DNA of 64,000 nt from positions 1 through 64,000 of the forward strand of contig OZ271839.1 of NCBI GenBank assembly GCA_965601825.1, read 5' to 3'. Position numbers and translations under genes: made by a program. A model generated the notes under the pieces. It ran no database searches and was not told the DNA's origin. It saw only the letters and a list, made by a program, of their open reading frames with translations. Every line of letters starts with the position of its first letter. Positions within the stretch are counted from its first letter, which is position 1. The stretch is from HXMU1420-13 sp965601825. GTDB lineage: Bacteria; Bacteroidota; Rhodothermia; Balneolales; Balneolaceae. Shown piece after piece: positions 51,617-60,589 of this stretch.

Positions 51617-52003
51617 TCAATCCAAATCATTCAATTGAATGTTCAGGGCTTTTACACTGATCTGGATTTCGATCATCATCATACCAAGAGAAATTAACAG
51701 CAAAACTAAACTAAGACCGAATAAGATCTTTCCCATAAGCACCCATCCTGCAAAAAGAGCCACCATGCAAAATACAGACAGAAACAAGGATCCAATTCCT
51801 AATAACTGCATGTCTTTAATAAGTCTAATTCGCTTATGAAGGTTATCAATTTGGGCTTTAGCAGCCTTATCGCCTGTCTCTTTATAGTTTCTGTGCAACG
51901 TGCGAATTAAGTTCGCAATCGATAAAAATCGATTTGTATAAGCTAGCAGCAGTAAAGAAATAGCTGAAAATAAAAGACCGGGTGTAGTTAGATTTAATTC
52001 CAT
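51617..52003 (-). CDS. DUF2721 membrane protein
   Basis: 128 residues with three predicted helices: LTTPGLLFSAISLLLLAYTNRFLSIANLIR, then GIGSLFLSVFCMVALFAGWVLMG, and ILFGLSLVLLLISLGMMMIEIQIS. The start and the amphipathic charged segment (HRNYKETGDKAAKAQID) match DUF2721. Unknown function. It ends 2 bp from the upstream glycosyltransferase, which reads in the same direction. Confidence 0.82.
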   Translation of the reverse strand: MELNLTTPGLLFSAISLLLLAYTNRFLSIANLIRTLHRNYKETGDKAAKAQIDNLHKRIRLIKDMQLLGIGSLFLSVFCMVALFAGWVLMGKILFGLSLVLLLISLGMMMIEIQISVKALNIQLNDLD

Positions 52004-52005
52004 TG

Positions 52006-53535
52006 TTACTCTGAATAAATTCGCCAGACACTGGCAACCTGTGTATTTGATTCTACTTTAAATCGCAGATAATCATGCGCTGATGCTTTTTGCATGGCAA
52101 ATGGTTCATAGCTATAAACAGGTACAAAATAAATACCGTTGCTTTCGAATGGTTCAAGATTTTGAAGTTCTTCAAGTACCTGATCCGGAAAACTATAAAT
52201 AGTGTAGTAGGATAGTAAGTATTCAATCTTTGACTCTTTGACCAATTCAAGTAAATCATTTTCATTATCAATGTAATCATTGAATTGATTATCAAGAAGT
52301 ACATTACTTGATATAAACTGATTCGGATTTTTTTCACTTGTGGCGATTGGAACAGCGAGATCACTCCAAATCAAAGATTCATCGTCAATGTTTTCTTTTA
52401 TCCAAAACCCAATTTCTTTTCTTGGCTGAATTGAATATTGACGATAAAATGGAACAGCTAATTGAATCAATGAAATTGCCAACAATAGAATCATCTTTCT
52501 TTGGTCGACAAACGGTCGAAAATATCCTTTACCAAAGAGCCCGATCATCCAAATTGTTGCAATGGGTACGCTAAATACAACATGTCGTGTTTCCGGATAA
52601 GAAATAATTTTTGTCTGAGCCAGCATAAAAAAGAAAAGATGGTTAAAAACAAAGAAACCTATTAAAAGAAGGAGGTTGTATTGTTTAATCTGGAATGATG
52701 TTTTCCGTATCCAGATAAAGAATATGATTAGCGGAAATACCTGAATTATTGCTAGAAACGGAAGTACTCCATATCTAAACAACAGATTTACATCTTCTGT
52801 ATAAAAATTTGTACTTGTAGATGTGCTTGAAAACCGATTGATAATCCAACTCAATGGATTTCCGGAATTCCAATATGACCATCCACTCCAAATCGAAAGC
52901 CCAATAGTAATTCCTACTATCGTCCAAAGTGCCCTTTTCTTTTCATTCGTTAAGAATAGAAAAATGCTGCTAACTCCCATTAAGTACATCAACTCAGTTC
53001 TTGTAAGAACTGCAATTGCGGCACTAGAAATAATAAGCCAATGAATTTTTTTATGAATACCAATAAACCATAAAACAACGAGCAAGGTAGCTAAACCTTC
53101 AGCCATATTCATGTAACTGAATACAATTAAATAAGGTTGTATGGAAAGCAGCACCGCTGCAAGTAACGCCGCTTTATTGTCGAAAAGAATCTTTGTTAAG
53201 TAGGTACCAAAACCAACTGTCGCTACTCCCAAGACTGAATTTGCAATATTAAGTACTTGGATAGAGTAGCTTCCTGTAATCCACTGTACAAAAGCACCCC
53301 AATAACGAATTGCTGGTAACCAACTTAAGTGGCGGTCTTTAAAATCTGAATAGACCCAATCGTTTTCTAAAGTTAGTCGACTCATTATCAAATTGTGATA
53401 TGAATCACCCCAGTAATCTTGAAAACCTAAGACTAATACTAACGCTCTTAGAAAAAAGGCTAAAACTAAAGAGGCGAATATTGGATTCGCCTCAAGCTTT
53501 TCGATAATTAAACTTCCTGTAGCATGACTTTGCAT
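52006..53535 (-). CDS. GT39/ArnT-like membrane glycosyltransferase
   Basis: 509 residues, about 11 membrane helices. The GT-C catalytic first-loop acidic motif is at FQDYWGDSYHNLIMSRL (Asp-Asp type) with ERLS-like RLTLENDWVYSDFKDRHLSWLPAIRYWGAF. A soluble C-terminal region (YSFPDQVLEELQNLEPFES) follows. Such enzymes use polyprenyl-linked sugars to modify lipids or proteins on the periplasmic side. Donor and acceptor are not identified. It is followed by DUF2721 by 2 bp. Confidence 0.75.
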   Translation of the reverse strand: MQSHATGSLIIEKLEANPIFASLVLAFFLRALVLVLGFQDYWGDSYHNLIMSRLTLENDWVYSDFKDRHLSWLPAIRYWGAFVQWITGSYSIQVLNIANSVLGVATVGFGTYLTKILFDNKAALLAAVLLSIQPYLIVFSYMNMAEGLATLLVVLWFIGIHKKIHWLIISSAAIAVLTRTELMYLMGVSSIFLFLTNEKKRALWTIVGITIGLSIWSGWSYWNSGNPLSWIINRFSSTSTSTNFYTEDVNLLFRYGVLPFLAIIQVFPLIIFFIWIRKTSFQIKQYNLLLLIGFFVFNHLFFFMLAQTKIISYPETRHVVFSVPIATIWMIGLFGKGYFRPFVDQRKMILLLAISLIQLAVPFYRQYSIQPRKEIGFWIKENIDDESLIWSDLAVPIATSEKNPNQFISSNVLLDNQFNDYIDNENDLLELVKESKIEYLLSYYTIYSFPDQVLEELQNLEPFESNGIYFVPVYSYEPFAMQKASAHDYLRFKVESNTQVASVWRIYSE

Positions 53536-53578
53536 GCCAATAAGCTAAGCCGATTTATCTATAAAAAGTAGCTGTGAT

Positions 53579-54103
53579 TTAATTTTGGATACCAATCACA
53601 CCACAACCAATTCTTGGTCCTGATGCTCCTGATGGTTGTGATACTAAATCGTCTTCACCACCATGAACAATTATTCCACGTCCAATGATTTCGTTAATAT
53701 CAATAACCTGATCAATATAATCTCTGATTCCAATTCCTTGTTCGTTCACTTCGAGATTCCCCATGGCGCCCATGTGTCTTTGCAACATATCTGGTGATCC
53801 ATGCTCCATTCCATCAGGATTAAAATGTCCACCCGTTGATGTACCATCATCAGCAGTACAATCACCAAAAGTGTGAATATGAAAACCATGTTTTTCACCA
53901 GATAGCCCGGTTACTTCTGCACGTACATGTACGCCCGTTTCAACTTTTTCAAAATAAGCTACACCTGCTACTTCACTATCATTGATAGAATGGATAACCG
54001 CAACTGCCTTAGTGATTTCAGCCTTTTCTTCTACATGCGATTGCTCGCTTGAACAAGCAGTGAATAGTGCTAAAATAGCGAAGAGTCCAAATACGTTTTT
54101 CAT
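53579..54103 (-). CDS. sodC: Cu/Zn superoxide dismutase lipoprotein
   Basis: 174 residues. The lipoprotein signal has a lipobox (FTAC at residues 14-17). Cu ligands are His75, His77, the bridging His93 and His147; Zn ligands are His93, His101 and His110. The usual Asp zinc ligand of the RHxGDLGN motif is replaced by Ala113 in QRHMGAMGN. Cys82 and Cys167 are placed for the conserved disulfide, and Arg164 is the substrate-guiding residue. It removes superoxide in the periplasm or at the surface. The missing Asp may weaken the zinc site. Confidence 0.93.
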   Translation of the reverse strand: MKNVFGLFAILALFTACSSEQSHVEEKAEITKAVAVIHSINDSEVAGVAYFEKVETGVHVRAEVTGLSGEKHGFHIHTFGDCTADDGTSTGGHFNPDGMEHGSPDMLQRHMGAMGNLEVNEQGIGIRDYIDQVIDINEIIGRGIIVHGGEDDLVSQPSGASGPRIGCGVIGIQN

Positions 54104-54133
54104 GACCTTGATTGAGTTTTTAAATTTATCTCA

Positions 54134-55405
54134 TCAAAGTGCTTTTTGTCGGAATTCGTTCAGTGTTTTTATTCCTTCAATAAAGGTTTTATAAAGCCCT
54201 GGTTTTTCACTCTTGAGTCGCTCTAACCTTTTTTTTGTTGATGCTTCACTGAAGATTAGCATTGAATTTTTAAAATGTATAGAAGTAAAAATACTCAAGC
54301 CAAAATAACTCAGAACATAAAGTTCAGGAATTCCACTCACCCAGAGTATTAGTGAAATCAAAACCCAGAAAAATGGGAAAAGGATTAGGCACAGCATATA
54401 CTTTGCCGTTGCATCAAAAGTGTGATCCTTGATCTTAGTACTAATCAACTTACTGATTGGTTGATATGGGATTATGTTATTGATTAAACTAAATAAGTAT
54501 AAGGGAAACAGTAACACCAAATAGAGCCATGGCTTTTCTCTTCCAAATGTTGATTTGATAGAGATGTCATATTTGTTGCTGATTTCTACAACTTCTTTAC
54601 CTGTTTCTATGAGTTCAGGTGAAAGTTGATCACTCAGTTGTTGAACCTTCTGATTTACTTTCTTTGGATCGATGTACTCTTTTTCATCATTTTCCAGATC
54701 AGTCAATAAAACTTGCATGGCCGGATATTGATCTAGATTTGGGACATGCATGACAGTTTGTTTCATCTCATCAGAAACATCACTTTTTAACTGATTCGCA
54801 GCTTTTCTCTCATCGCCTTCATAGAGTTCTTTGTATTTGTTCACAGAAATGGGTTTTCCATAAACGATATGAACATTGTTCCGGCTTCTTCGATGTTCAG
54901 TGTAGTTAATTCCAACTGGTAATATCTGAAGATCTAATTCCCAGTTATTTTTTAACTCCGTATCAAATGCAATTCGTGTAAACCCTTTACTTAATGGCCG
55001 AATACGGCGTCTTAAATCATGATTGGCCTCTGGAAATATCAGAACGGAATGTTTATCGCCCAGATATTTGATGCATTGTTCAAAAATCGCATTGTTTTTA
55101 GTCACTGAACTAAGTCCATCCCTGACACGATAAACCGGCAGCATATTTAAACTGCGCAAAAACCAATTCGAAAATTTAGTTGAGAAAGCACCAGACCTTG
55201 TAAGAGCAAACATGGTTCCCGGTACATGTGTTTCAATCAATAACGCATCAATTAGTGCATTTTGATGATTTGGAGCAATCAAAATTGGTTTTCCTTTTGG
55301 GAAATTTTCTTTTCCGGTGACTTTTACCCTTTTGTAGAAAAGTAATAAGCCTGCTTTCACTACACAGTATCTCCAGAAATTATACCACAAATGATTTTTA
55401 CGCAT
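54134..55405 (-). CDS. PlsC-like 1-acylglycerol-3-phosphate acyltransferase family protein
   Basis: 423 residues. The catalytic His-Asp block is APNHQNALIDALLIETH (H-x5-D, as seen in related Bacteroidota proteins), with FPEANHDLRRRIRPLSKGFTRIA as the substrate-binding EG-like motif. The C-terminal half has four or so hydrophobic helices (YLVLLFPLYLFSLINNI, YMLCLILFPFFWVLISLILW). It probably acylates a glycerolipid at the inner membrane. The ATG at 55405 overlaps the end of the BASS gene by 8 bp; a longer upstream frame is rejected. Confidence 0.83.
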   Translation of the reverse strand: MRKNHLWYNFWRYCVVKAGLLLFYKRVKVTGKENFPKGKPILIAPNHQNALIDALLIETHVPGTMFALTRSGAFSTKFSNWFLRSLNMLPVYRVRDGLSSVTKNNAIFEQCIKYLGDKHSVLIFPEANHDLRRRIRPLSKGFTRIAFDTELKNNWELDLQILPVGINYTEHRRSRNNVHIVYGKPISVNKYKELYEGDERKAANQLKSDVSDEMKQTVMHVPNLDQYPAMQVLLTDLENDEKEYIDPKKVNQKVQQLSDQLSPELIETGKEVVEISNKYDISIKSTFGREKPWLYLVLLFPLYLFSLINNIIPYQPISKLISTKIKDHTFDATAKYMLCLILFPFFWVLISLILWVSGIPELYVLSYFGLSIFTSIHFKNSMLIFSEASTKKRLERLKSEKPGLYKTFIEGIKTLNEFRQKAL

Positions 55406-56321
55406 TAGAAAACACTTTTTGTAAGCTGGCTTTTCCGATCGACCAGTACCAGCCAATCGTAAAACCCATAATTATATGCCAAATTCCCCACCAGGCCGCA
55501 ATTAGTGCCATTCCGCCTAACCCTTCAAAGAAGTTGAAAATCAATAAAAGGCCAAGACCTGAATTTTGGATTCCAGTCTCAACAGAAATTGATTTTCTGT
55601 CTTCAATAGATAATTTCAAAATGGTGGCAATTGCAAATCCACCGCCTAAAGCTAATGCATTGTGTACAAAAACATAGCCAACTACATATTGAACGTTGTT
55701 TACGAAATTATCAAAATTCAATGCAAATGCAGTTAATATGAAAGCTGCAAAAAAGATGATACCAAATCCTTTGATCCACTTGGTTAGTTTCAGTGCAAGA
55801 GCTTCTTTGTAGTGCCTTAGTGTCATTCCAAGTATTAAAGGTATCCCTAGAATAATTACCACAATTCTGAATACTTCGAAAAGATCCAGACTAATTTGCT
55901 GCAAAATTGCATTTGTTGGTCCATATAAACTTGCCCAAAACATGAAGTTTAAAGGAGTAACAAAAATAGCCAATAAGGTAGCTATTGCAGTCATTGTTAC
56001 GGATAAAGCAATATTTCCGCCGGCAAGTTGAGAGAAAAAATTGGAAATATTTCCACCGGGACATGCTGCAACCATCATCATTCCTAATGCCAAAGAAGGC
56101 TGTGGGTTGAGAATAATGATAAACAGATAAGTGATAAACGGAAGAAATACGAATTGAGAAAATACTCCACCAAAGGTTGATCTGGGATTTTTTGCTAAAT
56201 CCTTAAAATCCTGAATCGTCAATTCTAGTGCTACACCAAACATGATGAAAAATAACGAAGCGTTCATCACCATGAGTCCGCCCGTATTCAGGTTCAGTTC
56301 TAAAGCATCGATTTCTGACAT
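55398..56321 (-). CDS. BASS-family Na+-dependent transporter
   Basis: 307 residues with 9-10 membrane helices. The bile acid:sodium symporter pattern is visible: FGVALELTIQDFKDLAKNPR, the CPGGNISNFFSQLAGGNIALSVTMTAIATL region for Na+ binding, and SVETGIQNSGLGLLLIFNF. Substrates in the family include bile acids, pantoate and 2-keto acids; none is assignable here. The start is the ATG at 56321. It is cotranscribed with the acyltransferase, overlapping by 8 bp. Confidence 0.9.
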   Translation of the reverse strand: MSEIDALELNLNTGGLMVMNASLFFIMFGVALELTIQDFKDLAKNPRSTFGGVFSQFVFLPFITYLFIIILNPQPSLALGMMMVAACPGGNISNFFSQLAGGNIALSVTMTAIATLLAIFVTPLNFMFWASLYGPTNAILQQISLDLFEVFRIVVIILGIPLILGMTLRHYKEALALKLTKWIKGFGIIFFAAFILTAFALNFDNFVNNVQYVVGYVFVHNALALGGGFAIATILKLSIEDRKSISVETGIQNSGLGLLLIFNFFEGLGGMALIAAWWGIWHIIMGFTIGWYWSIGKASLQKVFSNA

Positions 56322-56338
56322 GGGCTGAATGTAGGAAT

Positions 56339-56388
56339 TTTGAATTATGAATTTTGAATTGATTTCGATCTAATTCATAATTCAATAT
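56339..56388 (+). repeat. 27-bp dispersed AT-rich repeat, copy 2, with fold-back arm
   Basis: The first 27 bases equal those at 12657-12683. Here the element can form a hairpin: GAATTATGAATT at 56342-56353 is exactly the reverse complement of AATTCATAATTC at 56372-56383. It fills most of the 67-bp gap between the tsaD stop and the BASS start. Confidence 0.85.
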
Positions 56389-57372
56389 TTAAATTGATGC
56401 GAATGGACGTATTGCTAAATCATCTACGTTCCCAAGCTCAAATTTCATTTTCCCGGTAATTGCAATCATCGCAGCATTATCTGTACAGTAAGTGATATGA
56501 GGAATGTGGAGATTGAGATTAAGATCAGTAGCAAGTTTATTTGCTTTTGCCCTTAGCATTGAATTAGCAGAAACTCCACCCGCTATCGCGATTGATTTTA
56601 CGCCAGTTTGTTTTACTGCGCGCTTTAGTTTTTTGATAAGTACTTCAGTAATGGCTTCAGAAATACTTGCTGACAAATCATTTATATAATCGGTTCTCAA
56701 TTCCTCCGACTTATCCTGAAGAAAATACAACGCACTGGTCTTCAATCCTGAAAAGCTAAAATCTAATCCCTCATTTACCAACGCTTGAGGAAATTTGTGA
56801 AATTTCGGATCTCCATTTCTTGATAATCTATCAATCTCGGGACCAGCCGGATAAGGCAGTCCCATTATCTTTCCGATTTTATCGAAAGCCTCACCGGCAG
56901 CATCATCCCTTGTCTGACCTAGAATCTCATGTTCAAATGGATTTTTAACTAATACTAACTGTGTATGACCACCTGAAACGGTTAAACATACAAATGGAAA
57001 TACTGGTTGCTCATCAATGAAATTGGCATAAATATGAGCATCCATATGATTTACCCCGACAATTGGAATGTTCTTTGAGAGAGAAACTCCTTTTGCAAAA
57101 CAAAGGCCAACTAATAGAGACCCCATCAATCCAGGACCTTGAGTAACCGCAATTAAATCTATGTCATTAATCTTAGTATTGGCTTCAATTAATGCCTGAC
57201 CTACTGTTTGACTTATAGTTTTTTGATGAGCTCGGGATGCTAATTCGGGAACAACCCCACCAAATTTTATATGAATAGATTGTGAGGCAATGATGTTTGA
57301 TTTTACACCTTCATCTGTCAAAACAGCTGCTGAAGTGTCGTCGCAAGATGATTCAATTCCGAGAATATTCAT
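56389..57372 (-). CDS. tsaD: tRNA N6-adenosine threonylcarbamoyltransferase
   Basis: Transfers threonylcarbamoyl from TC-AMP to A37 of ANN-decoding tRNAs, in complex with TsaB and TsaE. 327 residues. The start MNILGIESSCDDTSAAVL is canonical. The metal-binding His pair is in NHMDAHIYANF, GGHTQLVLVKN and DDAAGEAFDKIGKIMGLPYPAGP are substrate segments, and IAGGVSANSMLRAK and YCTDNAAMIA close the ATPase-like fold. The TAA stop lies immediately after the AT-rich repeat. Confidence 0.97.
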   Translation of the reverse strand: MNILGIESSCDDTSAAVLTDEGVKSNIIASQSIHIKFGGVVPELASRAHQKTISQTVGQALIEANTKINDIDLIAVTQGPGLMGSLLVGLCFAKGVSLSKNIPIVGVNHMDAHIYANFIDEQPVFPFVCLTVSGGHTQLVLVKNPFEHEILGQTRDDAAGEAFDKIGKIMGLPYPAGPEIDRLSRNGDPKFHKFPQALVNEGLDFSFSGLKTSALYFLQDKSEELRTDYINDLSASISEAITEVLIKKLKRAVKQTGVKSIAIAGGVSANSMLRAKANKLATDLNLNLHIPHITYCTDNAAMIAITGKMKFELGNVDDLAIRPFASI

Positions 57373-57418
57373 TCACGAAAGATACGATGAGTTTTAGGTT
57401 TCTTTTTTAAAAACTGAT

Positions 57419-57640
57419 TTATAAACCGAGTTTCATTAAAAAATCATTTACTCCCGGTTGATATAATTCGAAGTCTTTTTTTACCTGCTCTACAGCTTTT
57501 TTGTGAAATCGCCTATAGTCTGATTGATCGACATAACCGGTGTTAACTAATTCCATTACTATACTTTCGAGTACTAAGATTTTTTCGCGATTTTTCATCA
57601 CGGCTTGCATCATCTCATCCGAATTCGAGTTCACATACAT
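57419..57640 (-). CDS. Hypothetical small protein, 73 residues
   Basis: Mostly helical, charged and soluble (MKNREKILVLESIVMELVNTGYVDQSDYRRFHKKAVEQVKKDF). No family recognised. An AGGAG Shine-Dalgarno 8 bp upstream of the ATG at 57640 is one of the better ones in the window and supports translation. A GTG directly before the ATG is an alternative. It lies between tsaD and the dnaK terminator, on the same strand. Confidence 0.65.
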   Translation of the reverse strand: MYVNSNSDEMMQAVMKNREKILVLESIVMELVNTGYVDQSDYRRFHKKAVEQVKKDFELYQPGVNDFLMKLGL

Positions 57641-57969
57641 CACTAATCTCCTACAAATAGATTTATGCCTTTAATTTTCGGATTCAAAACTGCAAATCAT
57701 AATTCTTAAACCTCATTCTTAAAAAAATTAGGTATATGAGTTATACAACTATCATTTACTTAATAAATTTAAAATAAAGTACCGTCAAGTGAATTCTTTT
57801 AACTAATTGCAAGAAAATGCATTAGCAGAAAGTGATAAATATCATCTTTAAATATTAGAAAAGCGCTTTTTTAAAATGATTCTGTGCGTAAATTGAAAAT
57901 AAAAAAGCCCCGATCAAGGATCGAGGCTTTAAAATCCAGAAACGAGTTCAGGATGATATTATTAAATGC
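57641..57969. other. Intergenic region between dnaK and the small 57.4-kb gene
   Basis: 329 bp with no gene. It holds the dnaK terminator (57901-57930) and an AT-rich leader for the downstream small gene. At 57938-57957 GAAACGAGTTCAGGATGAT resembles the half-site of the 60531 element (TGAAACAAGTTCAGGATGAC in reverse). I see nothing else. Confidence 0.6.
57901..57930 (-). terminator. Rho-independent terminator of the hsp20-dnaK unit
   Basis: On the minus strand AAAGCCTCGATC and GATCGGGGCTTT pair (one T-G wobble) with a short loop and a T run at the end. It lies about 40 bp beyond the dnaK stop. Confidence 0.9.
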
Positions 57970-59916
57970 TTACTTCTTATCGTCGTCGTCTTCAACAACT
58001 TCGAAGTCGGCATCTACAGCACCTTCACCGGCATCTGATGAAGCTTCAGCATCAGCAGCTGGTTCTTGTGCTCCGGCACCAGGCTCAGCTCCACCTCCTG
58101 CAGCAGCTTCTGCTTGAGACGCAGCATAAATCTCTTGAGAGGCAGCAGTCCATGCTGTATTTACAGCCTCCATTGCTGAATCAATTGCATCTAAGTCTTC
58201 AGACTTGTGAGCTTCTTCAAGCGTAGCAACTGCATCAGAGATTGCAGTCTTATTCTCCTCAGAAATCTTATCGCCATATTCTTCGAGCTGCTTTTTTGTT
58301 GAGAAGATCAAACCGTCTGCTTGATTTAGTTTCTCTACTCTCTCACGAATCTTCTTGTCTTCATCTTCGTGATCCTTTGCTGCTTGCTTCATTTTTTCGA
58401 TTTCCTCATCACTCAAACCAGATGAAGATTCGATTCGAATACTTTGCTCTTTTCCTGTTCCTTTGTCTTTCGCAAGAATATTTAATACACCGTTTGCATC
58501 AAGATCGAAAGTCACTTCAATTTGTGGCATTCCGCGAGGCGCCGGTGGAATTCCGTCTAAGTGGAAACGTCCGAGCGTTCTGTTGTTAGCAGCCTGAGCA
58601 CGCTCACCTTGGAGCACGTGAATTTCAACAGAGCTTTGGCTATCCGCAGCTGTTGAGAAAACCTGTGACTTACTTGTTGGAATAGTGCTATTTGATTCAA
58701 TCAACGGAGTCATAACGCCACCTAAAGTCTCAATACCTAGAGTTAGCGGAGTTACATCCAAAAGAACAACGTCTTCAACATCACCGGAAAGAACGCCACC
58801 TTGAATAGCTGCACCAACTGCAACTACTTCATCAGGATTAACCCCTTTGCTAGGGTCTTTTCCGAAGAATTCTTTTACTGCTTCTACAATTCGAGGAATA
58901 CGAGTTGATCCACCCACCAAAATAACCTGGTCGATCTCAGACTTATTCATTCCCGCATCTTTCAATGCTTTCTCACATGGCGTGATTGAGCGCTTTACTA
59001 AATCATCAACCAATTGCTCGAACTTGGAACGACTGATGTCAACATTTAGGTGCTTAGGACCGTCCTGGGTTGCTGTAATAAATGGAAGGTTCACGTTCGT
59101 TTTTTGTGATGCTGAAAGCTCAATCTTTGCTTTCTCAGCAGCATCTTTTAAACGCTGCATCGCCATTGGGTCATTACGAAGATCAACACCTTCTGAAGCT
59201 TTAAACTCATCTGCTAAGAAGTTGATGATTCGCTGATCAAAGTCATCACCACCAAGGTGTGTATCACCATTCGTTGATTTTACTTCGAATACACCATCAC
59301 CTAATTCTAGGATCGAAATATCAAAAGTACCACCACCAAGGTCATATACTGCGATTGTTTGATCTACATCTTTCTTATCTAAACCGTAAGCAAGAGCTGC
59401 AGCAGTTGGCTCGTTGATGATTCTCTTTACATCAAGACCGGAAATTTTACCTGCTTCCTGTGTTGCTTTACGTTGAGCATCGTTGAAATAAGCAGGAACT
59501 GTGATTACTGCTTCAGTTACTTTTTCGCCGAGGTATTCTTCAGCAGTTTGCTTCATTTTTTGAAGAACCATCGCTGAGATTTCTTGTGGAGCGTATTTAC
59601 GGTCGTCGATTTGAACTCGAGCAGTACCGTCATCGCCTTTAACCACCTTATATGCTACCTGCTTGGTTTCATCGCCCACTTCTCCGTACATACGCCCCAT
59701 GAATCTTTTCACAGATGCTACAGTTTTGTCCGGATTGGTGATAGCCTGACGTTTCGCAGGTGCGCCCACTAAGCGCTCTCCATCTTTACTAAATGCGACC
59801 ACAGAAGGAGTAGTTCTACCACCCTCTGCATTTTGGATAACTACCGGCTCGTTTCCTTCCATCACGGATACACAAGAGTTGGTAGTACCTAAGTCGATTC
59901 CAATAATCTTTCCCAT
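57970..59916 (-). CDS. dnaK: Chaperone DnaK (Hsp70)
   Basis: 648 residues. The ATPase domain begins IGIDLGTTNSCVSVMEG, with VPAYFNDAQRKATQEAG, IAVYDLGGGTFDISILELG and ILVGGSTRIPRIVEAVKEFF. The interdomain linker is VVLLDVTPLTLGIETLGG. The substrate-binding domain follows, and the C-terminal lid ends in the acidic tail (VDADFEVVEDDDDKK) that recognises co-chaperones. No grpE or dnaJ is adjacent. hsp20 lies 39 bp upstream in the same direction. Confidence 0.97.
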   Translation of the reverse strand: MGKIIGIDLGTTNSCVSVMEGNEPVVIQNAEGGRTTPSVVAFSKDGERLVGAPAKRQAITNPDKTVASVKRFMGRMYGEVGDETKQVAYKVVKGDDGTARVQIDDRKYAPQEISAMVLQKMKQTAEEYLGEKVTEAVITVPAYFNDAQRKATQEAGKISGLDVKRIINEPTAAALAYGLDKKDVDQTIAVYDLGGGTFDISILELGDGVFEVKSTNGDTHLGGDDFDQRIINFLADEFKASEGVDLRNDPMAMQRLKDAAEKAKIELSASQKTNVNLPFITATQDGPKHLNVDISRSKFEQLVDDLVKRSITPCEKALKDAGMNKSEIDQVILVGGSTRIPRIVEAVKEFFGKDPSKGVNPDEVVAVGAAIQGGVLSGDVEDVVLLDVTPLTLGIETLGGVMTPLIESNSTIPTSKSQVFSTAADSQSSVEIHVLQGERAQAANNRTLGRFHLDGIPPAPRGMPQIEVTFDLDANGVLNILAKDKGTGKEQSIRIESSSGLSDEEIEKMKQAAKDHEDEDKKIRERVEKLNQADGLIFSTKKQLEEYGDKISEENKTAISDAVATLEEAHKSEDLDAIDSAMEAVNTAWTAASQEIYAASQAEAAAGGGAEPGAGAQEPAADAEASSDAGEGAVDADFEVVEDDDDKK

Positions 59917-59955
59917 TCGTCTACTGTCTGTTTAGTTTTTTGTTATTTGATATTC

Positions 59956-60390
59956 TTAATTAACCGGGATGTTTGAACGGTCTTTCAGAGACTCTGATTT
60001 TGGCATACTAACCGTTAAAACTCCGTTTCGAAAGCTTGCATTGATTTCGGCAGTATTTACATCTTCGGGTAATGCAAACGAGCGGGCAAATGCGCCACGC
60101 TTTCTCTCTTGTCTCTTAAACTCTTCTCCCTCACCAGCTACTATATCCCGCTCACCTTTTATGGTAAGCACATGGTTCTTTAATGATATACCGATCTCTT
60201 TCTTGGCCAGCCCTGGTAAATCGATTGTTACTTTGTATTCTGAATCGCTTTCCAGAATATCACAATCTGGGGCAAAGTCTTTGTCTTCGTGATTCAACGG
60301 AACCACTTTCTCAACAAATTCCTGAATGTCCTTACCTAATTTTGAAAGGTGTTTCTCTATCTCTATTCCGAATTCTGTAAAATCTCCCAT
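59956..60390 (-). CDS. Small heat shock protein (Hsp20/alpha-crystallin)
   Basis: 144 residues. The alpha-crystallin domain is at about 40-140: CDILESDSEYKVTIDLPGLAKKEIGISLKN, LTIKGERDIVAGEGEEFKRQERKRGAFARSFALPED and the NGVLTVSMPKSE strand, followed by the C-terminal anchor IPV (SNIPVN). It holds unfolded proteins for DnaK. Its promoter region contains several TGTCA/TGACA half-sites. Confidence 0.95.
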   Translation of the reverse strand: MGDFTEFGIEIEKHLSKLGKDIQEFVEKVVPLNHEDKDFAPDCDILESDSEYKVTIDLPGLAKKEIGISLKNHVLTIKGERDIVAGEGEEFKRQERKRGAFARSFALPEDVNTAEINASFRNGVLTVSMPKSESLKDRSNIPVN

Positions 60391-60456
60391 GTCGTACTCG
60401 CTTTCGTTTAAATTCGTAGTGAATTAAGCAAGCACAATGCCAATGATTTTCGATCT

Positions 60457-60490
60457 GTCACTAACTGACGTATTGACAACTTGTCTGTCA
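60457..60490 (-). promoter_or_regulatory. TGTCA/TGACA half-site cluster upstream of hsp20-dnaK
   Basis: Within 34 bp: GTCA-ctaac-TGAC at 60457-60469, GACAA-c-TTGTC at 60475-60485, and TGTCA at 60486-60490, about 67-100 bp upstream of the hsp20 ATG. Repeated symmetrical half-sites before a chaperone operon suggest a heat-shock or stress regulator site. Confidence 0.45.
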
Positions 60491-60530
60491 GGCATTTCGA
60501 ATAGGAATTAGGAATAAATTCAACCTCGTA

Positions 60531-60556
60531 GTCATCCTGAACTTGTTTCAGGATCT
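60531..60556 (+). repeat. 26-bp palindromic element (GTCATCCTGAAC type)
   Basis: Inverted half-sites AGATCCTGAAAC and GTTCAGGATGAC, read as GTCATCCTGAAC then tTGTTTCAGGATCT on the plus strand. It precedes copy 2 of the 97-bp element by 33 bp and belongs to the same class. Confidence 0.8.
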
Positions 60557-60589
60557 GTTTTGGCTGTTGATTGAATTTAAATCTCATTC

